From positions 39,539 through 103,538 of the forward strand of contig CAZYGI010000004.1 of NCBI GenBank assembly GCA_964647255.1: DNA of 64,000 bases. Reading direction: 5' to 3'. The number at the start of each line of letters is the position of its first letter. Within the stretch, counting starts at the first letter, position 1. The notes under the pieces are model-generated. The model worked only from the letters and a program-made list of their open reading frames with translations. It had not been told where the DNA came from and did not search any database. Position numbers and translations under genes: made by a program. The stretch comes from CAWJEL01 sp964647255 (GTDB lineage Bacteria; Chloroflexota; Anaerolineae; CG2-30-64-16). This document shows positions 57,994 through 64,000 of the stretch, in pieces.

Positions 57994-59712
57994 CTACAGC
58001 TTTTTCCCCAACATCAGCTTGGCGTTGTTCTCCCCGCCGTTCGCCAGGTAAAGCAGCGGCGTTGGGCGATCCACCCCTTCAATGAACGCCGGCCGCGCGG
58101 CCCACGGCGTGATCGAGAGGACGTTATTCAGATCCAGCCAGTACTCCAGCCGCGCCGGGCTCAGGCCCTGGATCATGTGCAGGTGGTTGGCGGGCGGATA
58201 GTGCTTGTACTCGCCCATCGTCGCATACTTGGGCACCACGAAGGTGTGCGGCCAGGTGGCGTTGGTCAGATCGCAGAGCGCGGAGGCCAGCGGCTCGGGC
58301 ACCTCGGCGGTAGCGGCCTCGTCCCAGACGAGGCCAAACAGGCCCGACAGGCTGCTGTAGGTGAGCCGGCCTGCGATGCCCGCCAGCCCGCCCGGCGACT
58401 TGAAAGTCACGGAGTTGCCCATGCCGGGGAAGTAATCCGGGTCAGCCAGCGGCATCGAGACGCCGGACATGATCTCTGCGACGCTGGCGCCCGGCGCGGC
58501 GGCCCAGTCCAGCGACGCGCTGCCGGAGTTGTCGCCATCCACCAGCCCTTTTTGCGCCCACAGCTCGCCCTCTGGCAGGGTGGTGTTGAGCTTCTTCGCC
58601 AGCGCCTCCAGCTCCCAGCGCTCCCACACCTTGCGGAAATCCATGAAGAGGGGTGGATTGCCGCCGGTGAGCGCGGACATGAACAGCATGGTCAGCAAGC
58701 CCTGCACGTCGGCCTCGGTGGCGAACGGCGTGGGCACCTTGCGGCCGTTGTGGTCGAAGGTGGCGTTGAAGAACGATTCCATCGCGTCGGCCACCGGCAG
58801 CGGGAGGCCGCGCTTGTCGGAGCCCCATTCGAGCTGGCTCATAAACCCGCCGCCCACCGCGTCGAGATCCCGCAGCAGATCGCGCGTGATCAGGTAGAGC
58901 GCCAGGCTGCGGTCGAAGCGATGCGAGTCCACCTCATCGCGCAGCGCCAGCCGCGCGCCCAGGTGCCCATCCACGAACGCGCGCAGCGCCTTGAGCTCCG
59001 CAGGATCGTAGGCTTGCTTGGTCAGCATGTCGGCCAGCAGCTTCATGTCCAGCCGGGTGATCTCGACGCCGAACTGGTTGCGCGTGGGGATCACGTGGCC
59101 CAGCGCGGTCTCCATGCCCATGCTGTCGTGCCCGAAGATGACCACGCGGCGGCCCTTCAGGGCCTGGGTCGCCACGGCCGCGTAGGCCCAATCCACCAAC
59201 GCTTGCGCGGTACCCTCGGACATGACCGGGTTGAGGCCGGTGTCGGCCCACGAGCCCACGTTGAGGTGCGACAACCGGCCGTATTGCGCCAGCGCGCCGT
59301 TGGCCGCATGCGCGAAGACGACGCCCGGCTTCGGCCCGCTGTTGCCGCAGGTGAAGTTGATCGGCGTGTCCTTCGGGAACTGTTGGAGCAGCGAGATCAC
59401 GCTGAGCTGCGGGAACGCCCAGGTGTCGGGCGCACAGACCAACACCTTCACGCCGGCATCCTGAAACTGCTTGGCGACGATATCGGCCTGCGGCTCGCCG
59501 TCCACCAGCGTTGGCGCCCATACCACCTTGACCGGCGAGCCATCCGGCAGCTTGACGCGCGCGGCCAGGGTATCCGCCACCATCCGGCCGATGTTGCGGC
59601 AGCGCTGGCGGCTGTCCTCATCAATGCGCGGATCACCCGGGACAAACACGCCGATGGCCGGTGTGTTGCGTTCGTATTTCGTGCTATCCGAGAGTGCAAT
59701 TGCCTTGGACAT
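57994..59712 (-). CDS. fucI: L-fucose isomerase family protein
   Basis: Converts L-fucose to L-fuculose (related enzymes also accept D-arabinose). It is 572 residues, close to the 591 of E. coli FucI. Aligning segments by eye, the metal-binding Glu lies in PTPFATEADVQGLLTMLF, the Asp in NPPLFMDFRKVW and the His in YPPANHLHMIQG. Other family stretches are VVIFGHDSMGMETAL and DGDNSGSASLDW. The ATG at 59712 begins the conserved protein; an upstream in-frame extension to 60096 is antisense-like Arg-rich sequence overlapping the DUF4432 gene and was discarded. Confidence 0.88.
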   Translation of the reverse strand: MSKAIALSDSTKYERNTPAIGVFVPGDPRIDEDSRQRCRNIGRMVADTLAARVKLPDGSPVKVVWAPTLVDGEPQADIVAKQFQDAGVKVLVCAPDTWAFPQLSVISLLQQFPKDTPINFTCGNSGPKPGVVFAHAANGALAQYGRLSHLNVGSWADTGLNPVMSEGTAQALVDWAYAAVATQALKGRRVVIFGHDSMGMETALGHVIPTRNQFGVEITRLDMKLLADMLTKQAYDPAELKALRAFVDGHLGARLALRDEVDSHRFDRSLALYLITRDLLRDLDAVGGGFMSQLEWGSDKRGLPLPVADAMESFFNATFDHNGRKVPTPFATEADVQGLLTMLFMSALTGGNPPLFMDFRKVWERWELEALAKKLNTTLPEGELWAQKGLVDGDNSGSASLDWAAAPGASVAEIMSGVSMPLADPDYFPGMGNSVTFKSPGGLAGIAGRLTYSSLSGLFGLVWDEAATAEVPEPLASALCDLTNATWPHTFVVPKYATMGEYKHYPPANHLHMIQGLSPARLEYWLDLNNVLSITPWAARPAFIEGVDRPTPLLYLANGGENNAKLMLGKKL

Positions 59713-59801
59713 GACAATGAACCTCCATGAGTTGAGTAGACGCGGAGGCAAGGAACCAAGGCCCTTGTCTACTTGCCTACCGGTCTGCTTGTCTACCCGG
59801 A

Positions 59802-60890
59802 TTACCCTTTCAATAGGGCGTTGATTTTTTCCGCCATCTGCGCCGCCTCGACGGGGGCCAGATAGCCGGCCTGCATCTCGAAACAGACAGATTCGCCGCC
59901 GGCCAGGCTGCGAACGTTGCCCTTGGCCAGCTCGGCGTGATACCCTTCCGGCTCCGCGGTCGCGGGCAGCACCATCCCCAGCGCATCCTGGTCGGGCGTG
60001 CGGCAGATCCAGCGAACGCCGTGGTCGAGCTGGGCGGGACGGTGGGCGATGGTGTCGGCTGAGCCATCCCCGTGCATCTGCAGGGTGTGTGCCCATCCGT
60101 CTGCGTCGGCGACGTAATCCACGTACAGCACCACTTCCGGGTCGAAGGCCAGGCTGGGCGCCAACACGTTGTGCCGCTCCGGGTGGGCTGCCAGCTCATC
60201 CAGGAACTCGGCATAGCCGGCCGGCGGATGGACGTGCGACGGGATGCTGCGGCGGACGCGCACACTCTCTGGCGTGCACGGCGCGCTGTAGATCAGGTGG
60301 CCGAAATCGGCCGGCCGGAAGTTGACGTGCGCCAGGTACATCAGGGACATCGGGGTTTTCTTCAAGTTGGAGATCGAGATCGAGATCGGGAACAGCGACG
60401 AGCCGGCGTAAAGCCGCACCTTGGGCCGCGCGACGTAGTGGTCGCTGAACGCCACCGTGTGCTCGTACTCGCCGCTCAGCGCCAGGTAGGCGCCGCACGC
60501 GTCCTGGCCGACCGTCAGCCAGGCTTTCTGGTACGGCGCGTTGGGCAGCTCGCCGTGCAGAGGATGGGTGTCGGCGCCGGTGGGCACGCCCATCGCGGTC
60601 GCGCCGCAGTGGATCAGGAAGCCGCCGTACGTTTCCAGGTAGGTGCGGGTCGCGTTGGGCTGGCTGAACATGGACTTCATGGTCAGGTTTCGCCCGCCGA
60701 ACTCGGCCGCCCAGATCTGCTGGCCCTGGAACGGCAGCATGATCAGCTCGCCGAGCTCGTTTTTCAGCCGCAGCGCACACACGCCGCTGTCGTAACGAAA
60801 CGCGCTGGCGGTCAGCGAGCCGTGTTCGACCAGGACGCGCTCGCGCTCGGAAAAAAAGGCCGGTGTGAGGTGTAGGATGGTTTCGGTCAT
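59802..60890 (-). CDS. DUF4432 family protein (aldose-epimerase fold)
   Basis: A 362-residue protein of the DUF4432 family, which has the galactose-mutarotase-like fold. Recognisable segments are LIMLPFQGQQIWAAEFGGR, GGFLIHCGATAMGVP, HPLHGELPNAPYQKAWL and MYLAHVNFRPADFG. The His-rich HPLHGELPNA resembles the aldose 1-epimerase active site, so a sugar anomerase or epimerase role is likely. It is the first gene of the fucI set, 89 bp upstream of fucI, and its promoter region contains a palindrome (60917-60931). Confidence 0.8.
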   Translation of the reverse strand: MTETILHLTPAFFSERERVLVEHGSLTASAFRYDSGVCALRLKNELGELIMLPFQGQQIWAAEFGGRNLTMKSMFSQPNATRTYLETYGGFLIHCGATAMGVPTGADTHPLHGELPNAPYQKAWLTVGQDACGAYLALSGEYEHTVAFSDHYVARPKVRLYAGSSLFPISISISNLKKTPMSLMYLAHVNFRPADFGHLIYSAPCTPESVRVRRSIPSHVHPPAGYAEFLDELAAHPERHNVLAPSLAFDPEVVLYVDYVADADGWAHTLQMHGDGSADTIAHRPAQLDHGVRWICRTPDQDALGMVLPATAEPEGYHAELAKGNVRSLAGGESVCFEMQAGYLAPVEAAQMAEKINALLKG

Positions 60891-60916
60891 GTGATGTGGC
60901 CCTTCCTGAAAGATGT

Positions 60917-60952
60917 AGCCATATTATGGCTGACGGTGAGCATCCTGAACAA
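60917..60952 (-). promoter_or_regulatory. Candidate promoter and palindromic operator of the DUF4432-fucI operon
   Basis: AGCCATATTATGGCT (60917-60931) is a perfect 15-bp palindrome overlapping a minus-strand -10 CATAAT (60928-60923). TTGTTC (60952-60947) could be the -35, at 18 bp. LacI-family repressors bind such palindromes, and a LacI gene lies directly upstream. Confidence 0.45.
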
Positions 60953-60985
60953 AACTGTCATGGTCCTGCCGCCCGCCGTACTGCC

Positions 60986-62020
60986 TCAAAATGCTCTGTG
61001 TATCCTACTGGGTTCAGACACGCGGCCCCCGCTCGACCGGCGCACGATAATCTCGAACGGCAGCACGATCTCCCGGCAGGCATCGGGATTGTCCCCGTGC
61101 AGCCGATCCAACAGCAGCTCGGTGGCGCGCCGGCCCATCTCGTAGGCGGGCTGGGCAGCCACCGTGAAAAACGGCTCGATGACCATTGAGGCGGGCAGAT
61201 CGTCGAAGGCGACCAGCGCCACCTCCTCCGGCACGCGGAGCCCGGCGGCGCGCAGCGCCTGATAGGCGCCGATGGCAATGAAGTTGTTGGCGGCAAAGAA
61301 CGCCGTGGGCCGCGGCGACCGCGCCAACAGCTCGCCGGCCATGGCGCGACCGCCCTCCTGCGAAAAAGAGCCGTGGATGAGCAAGTCGGGGACGGCCGCG
61401 ATTTCGTATTCCGCCAGCGCCCGCCGGCTGCCCGCCACGCGCTCCTGGGCCGTCGAGACTCTTTCGGGGCCGCTCAGGATGCCGATCCGGCGATGGCCCA
61501 ACGCTAACAGCAGCTTCACCAGCTCGTAGGCGCCTGCTTCGGAGTCGCAGCGGATCGAATCCACGGAGCAATCCGGCACGCGGCGATCAATCACAACGAC
61601 CGGCACCCGTTGGTCCCGCAGAAATGTGACCGGATCGGCGGAGCTGCACGCCGGCACCAGGAGCACGCCGTCAACTCGCTTCTGCACCAGGGCGGTGAGT
61701 TGTTCGGCCTGCTCGGTCTCCGATTCGTCGGTGTTGCAGAAGATCACGTTGAAGCCGTGTGCGTTGGCCGCATCCCCCACGCCGCGCGCCAGGGTGGTGA
61801 AGAAGGGGTTGGTGATGTCGGTGAGCACGAGCGCGAGGGTCTTCGTGCGCTTGAAGCGGAGGCTGCGGGCCAGCGTGTTCGGCACGTAACCCAACTCAGC
61901 GATGGCCGCCTCGACCCGCTCGCGCGCCTCCTGGCTGATGTAGCCTGAGCGATTCACGACGCGCGACACCGTCATCGTGGAAACGCCGGCCCGCTCGGCC
62001 ACATCGCGGATGGTGCTCAT
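60986..62020 (-). CDS. LacI-family sugar repressor
   Basis: A 344-residue LacI/GalR regulator. The helix-turn-helix TIRDVAERAGVSTMTVSRVV (residues 3-22) and hinge YVPNTLARSLR are clear. The effector-binding domain runs from about residue 60, with ALVLTDITNPFFTTLARGVG, VPVVVIDRRVPDCSVDSIRC, DRRIGILSG-like RRIGILSGP and VALVAFDDLPAS. The sugar is probably one used by the flanking fucose-type genes. Its promoter is overlapped by twin operator sequences, implying autoregulation. Confidence 0.92.
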   Translation of the reverse strand: MSTIRDVAERAGVSTMTVSRVVNRSGYISQEARERVEAAIAELGYVPNTLARSLRFKRTKTLALVLTDITNPFFTTLARGVGDAANAHGFNVIFCNTDESETEQAEQLTALVQKRVDGVLLVPACSSADPVTFLRDQRVPVVVIDRRVPDCSVDSIRCDSEAGAYELVKLLLALGHRRIGILSGPERVSTAQERVAGSRRALAEYEIAAVPDLLIHGSFSQEGGRAMAGELLARSPRPTAFFAANNFIAIGAYQALRAAGLRVPEEVALVAFDDLPASMVIEPFFTVAAQPAYEMGRRATELLLDRLHGDNPDACREIVLPFEIIVRRSSGGRVSEPSRIHRAF

Positions 62021-62058
62021 CGGTCACTCACCTGAAGCCATTTGATTCTAAATCAGCA

Positions 62059-62113
62059 TGTTATCCATAACACATGTTATGGATAACATAACACAGCGAT
62101 GAGCGTCTGTCAA
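62059..62113 (-). promoter_or_regulatory. Promoter and twin operator of the LacI-family gene
   Basis: TTGACA (62113-62108) and TATGTT (62090-62085) are spaced by 17 bp on the minus strand. TGTTATCCATAACA (62059-62072) and TGTTATGGATAACA (62075-62088) are two 14-bp near-palindromes that are each other's reverse complement, covering the -10 and the start region. The -35 overlaps the kinase stop codon. Confidence 0.75.
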
Positions 62114-63630
62114 ATTCGTGCCAGGAGGGCGAAGGTCGGCTCCAAGGCACGATAGACGCCTGCAAAATCGCCCAGGAGCTCCCGGTAGCGCTCCTGCCGC
62201 GCGGGATCGGGACGCTCGGCCTCGGCGGCGCGGACAAAGCGCTGGCTGATGCTGAAATCGGGATAGAGCCCCACCCCGACGCCGCCGGCAATCGCCGCGC
62301 CCAGCGACGTCGCCTCGGTGATCAGCGCCGGCAGGAGGAGCGGCAGGCCAAGGACATCGGCCAGGATCTGCCGCCAGACCGCGCTGCGTGCGCCCCCGCC
62401 GATCAGACGCATCGCGGTGATGCCCGCGGCCTGCGCCTGGAACGCGTCCAGGATCAACCGGAGGTTGAGGCTGACCCCCTCCAGCGCCGCGCGCGCCAGC
62501 TCAGGCCGGCCATGCGCCATCGTCAGGCCGATGAACGCGCCGCGCGCCAGGGGATTCCAGTAAGGGCTGCGCTCGCCGAGGAGATACGGCAGGAACAGCA
62601 GGCCATGCGCGCCCGGCGGGACGTCGGCCGCCGCGGCAAACAGCTCGTCGTAAAGCTGCGCCTCGGCGCCGCCGCGCAGCGTGCGCTCCAGCCAATCGAA
62701 CGCGCCGCCCGCAGCCTGCATCGAGCCCAGCGGCATCACCAATGCCGGATCCAGATGCGCCAGGTTGAAGGTGCGCATCTCCGGGTCGGGCAGCGGCCGG
62801 GCCGCTGAGACCGCCATCCAGGACGACGAGCCAATGTAGGTGTAGGCGTCGCCAGCGCGCACCGAGCCTGCGCCGACCGTCGCGCACGCACCGTCGCCGC
62901 CGCCGATCACCACCGGGGTGCCGGCTAACAACCCGGTCAACCCGGCCGCTTCAGGCGTCACGCGGCCGATTACGGTGGCGGAGGGATAGGCCGGCGGCAG
63001 TTTGGCCGGATCCAGTCCCACGGCGGCGATCAAATCGGTCGCCCACCGCCGCGCCTCCAGGTCAAATAGATTGGTGTGGGAGGCGTCGGAGTAGTCGGTC
63101 GCAAAGACGCCGGTCAGCAGGAAGGCCGCGTAGTCCTTCACCTGGAGAAAGACCTGCGTGCGAGCGTACACCTCCGGCTGGTGACGCTGAATCCACAAAA
63201 ACTTCGCGGCCGAACACGACGGGGTGGCGCGGCTGCCCGTCACCCGGTAGACGGGCTCGGCTCCGCAGCGGTCGGCCAGAAGCTGCGCCTCGGCGATGCC
63301 CCGCTGATCGGCCCACAGGATGGCCGAACGCAGCGGCGCACCGTCCACATCCACCGGCAGCGCGCCGTTCATCATGCCGCTGAAGCTCACGGCCGCAACA
63401 TCGCCCAGCCTCACGCCCGCCTCCGCCGCCTGCGCCAGAAGCCGTCGCGTGCCTTGGATCACCGCGCGGCGCCAGTCGGCGGGAGCCTGCTCGGCCCAGT
63501 TGGGGTGCGGATAGGCGGTGGTGTAGGGCTCGAACGCCGTCGCCACCGCGGCGCCCGTCTCGGCGTCAAAGAGGGTCGCTTTGTTGCCGGTGGTGCCCAG
63601 GTCATGGGCGAGGATGTAGGTTGTAGCCAT
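62110..63630 (-). CDS. FGGY-family carbohydrate kinase (xylulokinase-like)
   Basis: A 506-residue sugar kinase of the FGGY superfamily. The first ATPase segment is ILAHDLGTTGNKATLFDAET, followed by VSFSGMMNGALPVD, ILWADQRG and VFATDYSDASHTNLFDLE. The second half has VIGGGDGACATVGAG, YIGSSSWMAV and MRLIGGGARSAVWRQILAD. It resembles xylulokinases most, but in this cluster it could phosphorylate L-fuculose or another ketose. The ATG at 63630 follows GGGAGAAG; a TTG four codons earlier is less likely. A terminator lies between it and the sugar-binding protein gene upstream. Confidence 0.87.
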   Translation of the reverse strand: MATTYILAHDLGTTGNKATLFDAETGAAVATAFEPYTTAYPHPNWAEQAPADWRRAVIQGTRRLLAQAAEAGVRLGDVAAVSFSGMMNGALPVDVDGAPLRSAILWADQRGIAEAQLLADRCGAEPVYRVTGSRATPSCSAAKFLWIQRHQPEVYARTQVFLQVKDYAAFLLTGVFATDYSDASHTNLFDLEARRWATDLIAAVGLDPAKLPPAYPSATVIGRVTPEAAGLTGLLAGTPVVIGGGDGACATVGAGSVRAGDAYTYIGSSSWMAVSAARPLPDPEMRTFNLAHLDPALVMPLGSMQAAGGAFDWLERTLRGGAEAQLYDELFAAAADVPPGAHGLLFLPYLLGERSPYWNPLARGAFIGLTMAHGRPELARAALEGVSLNLRLILDAFQAQAAGITAMRLIGGGARSAVWRQILADVLGLPLLLPALITEATSLGAAIAGGVGVGLYPDFSISQRFVRAAEAERPDPARQERYRELLGDFAGVYRALEPTFALLARI

Positions 63631-63640
63631 CTCTTCTCCC

Positions 63641-63678
63641 AAAAAAGAAAGGGGCTGCCCTGGATAGTGGACAGCCCC
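63641..63678 (-). terminator. Rho-independent terminator after the sugar-binding protein gene
   Basis: On the minus strand GGGGCTG (63678-63672) and CAGCCCC (63657-63651) form the core of the hairpin, extended by GTCC/GGGC, followed by TTTCTTTTTT. It lies 35 bp after the binding-protein stop and just before the kinase gene, so it probably makes the binding protein the most abundant product. Confidence 0.8.
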
Positions 63679-63712
63679 TCCCCGACTTTATGTCATTTCC
63701 GCACGCTCAGGC

Positions 63713-64000
63713 TCAATCGTAGAGCAGCGGCGCCATTTCCGGTGAATCAATGTTGGTCTTGTCGTACCACTTGTAGCCGGTGTCAATGATCTTGGGCAGC
63801 GTTTCGCCCTTGAGCGCCTTCACCGCGGCCTCGACGCACTTGTAGCCGATGCCGACCGGATCCTGGCTGATGGCGCCCGCCACGATGCCGGCCTTGATTT
63901 CATCCTTCAACTGCTTGCCGGCGTCGTAGCCGATCATCACGATCTTGCCTTCCTTGCCGGTTTCCTTGACGCCGTTCATGACGCCCTTCATCGAGCCTTC
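63713..64000 (-). CDS. Sugar-binding protein of a ribose-type ABC transporter (N-terminus beyond window)
   Basis: Only the last 95 or so codons are present. The sequence KIVMIGYDAGKQLKDEIKAG, AGAISQDPVGIGYKCVEAAV and KIIDTGYKWYDKTNIDSPEM is the C-terminal lobe of a Peripla_BP_4 protein. The frame is open to the window edge. It is probably the binding component of the transporter serving the fucose-type cluster and is separated from the kinase gene by a terminator. Confidence 0.83.
   Translation of the reverse strand, partial: EGSMKGVMNGVKETGKEGKIVMIGYDAGKQLKDEIKAGIVAGAISQDPVGIGYKCVEAAVKALKGETLPKIIDTGYKWYDKTNIDSPEMAPLLYD

Noticed and set aside
59713..60096. N-terminal extension of the fucI frame
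   Set aside because: The added 128 residues are Arg/Gly-rich and overlap the end of the DUF4432 gene; FucI homology begins at the ATG at 59712.

Overview
The window is high-GC bacterial chromosome with no rRNA, tRNA, phage or CRISPR. Gene content points to Chloroflexota, probably an Anaerolineae-like lineage (inference). The signs are secreted proteins with Thr/Pro-rich linkers and a YLPLVLK motif, a tungsten-type aldehyde oxidoreductase with its own radical SAM maturase, many sugar ABC systems, and numerous small palindromic intergenic repeats.

Layout. 1-2512: a truncated DUF2079 membrane protein. 2721-6646: a plus-strand operon of a DUF5666 protein, a haem-binding protein, an OmpR-type two-component pair and a phosphopantetheinyl transferase, preceded by three CTT(A/C)A repeats at exact 11-bp spacing. 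6625-13125: a minus-strand set of amidohydrolase, 2-hydroxyacid dehydrogenase, a MalEFG-type sugar ABC transporter and a methyltransferase. 13324-14975: HD hydrolase and galE. 15079-21183: metabolic singletons on the minus strand (GH13 glucosidase, nitroreductase, lactonase, DinB protein, flavodoxin-like protein and a frameshifted Fpg/Nei relative), separated by repeats. 21201-24593: two secreted proteins. 24631-28872: acetyltransferase, Cys-rich zinc protein and a one-polypeptide restriction-modification enzyme whose specificity region is AT-rich. 29318-30436: a kinase of the aminoglycoside/ecdysteroid-kinase fold.

30570-41276 is an L-rhamnose module: two class II aldolases, rhamnose isomerase (rhaA), and a RhaSQPT-type importer behind an unusual regulator that fuses a DeoR repressor to a periplasmic-binding domain. 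41284-45580 is a tungsten/molybdenum aldehyde oxidoreductase module: ModE-like regulator, structured leader, AOR, radical SAM maturase and MoaD-like protein. 45651-54391 holds a SrlD-like sorbitol-6-phosphate dehydrogenase, an over-long zinc-type dehydrogenase, a PHP protein and a fused E1 plus E2 of a 2-oxoacid dehydrogenase, led by a DeoR regulator with a consensus promoter. 55109-64000 is a second deoxysugar cluster: rhaB, a cupin isomerase, fucI, DUF4432, a LacI regulator with a twin operator, an FGGY kinase and a truncated sugar-binding protein.

Together the right half would import and isomerise L-rhamnose and L-fucose, phosphorylate them and cleave them to dihydroxyacetone phosphate and L-lactaldehyde. 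The neighbouring AOR is a candidate for oxidising such aldehydes (inference). The most unusual non-gene signal is a set of palindromic repeats. Some supply stop codons, some sit in frame inside genes, and one pair brackets a GIY-YIG nuclease remnant as near-perfect terminal inverted repeats.
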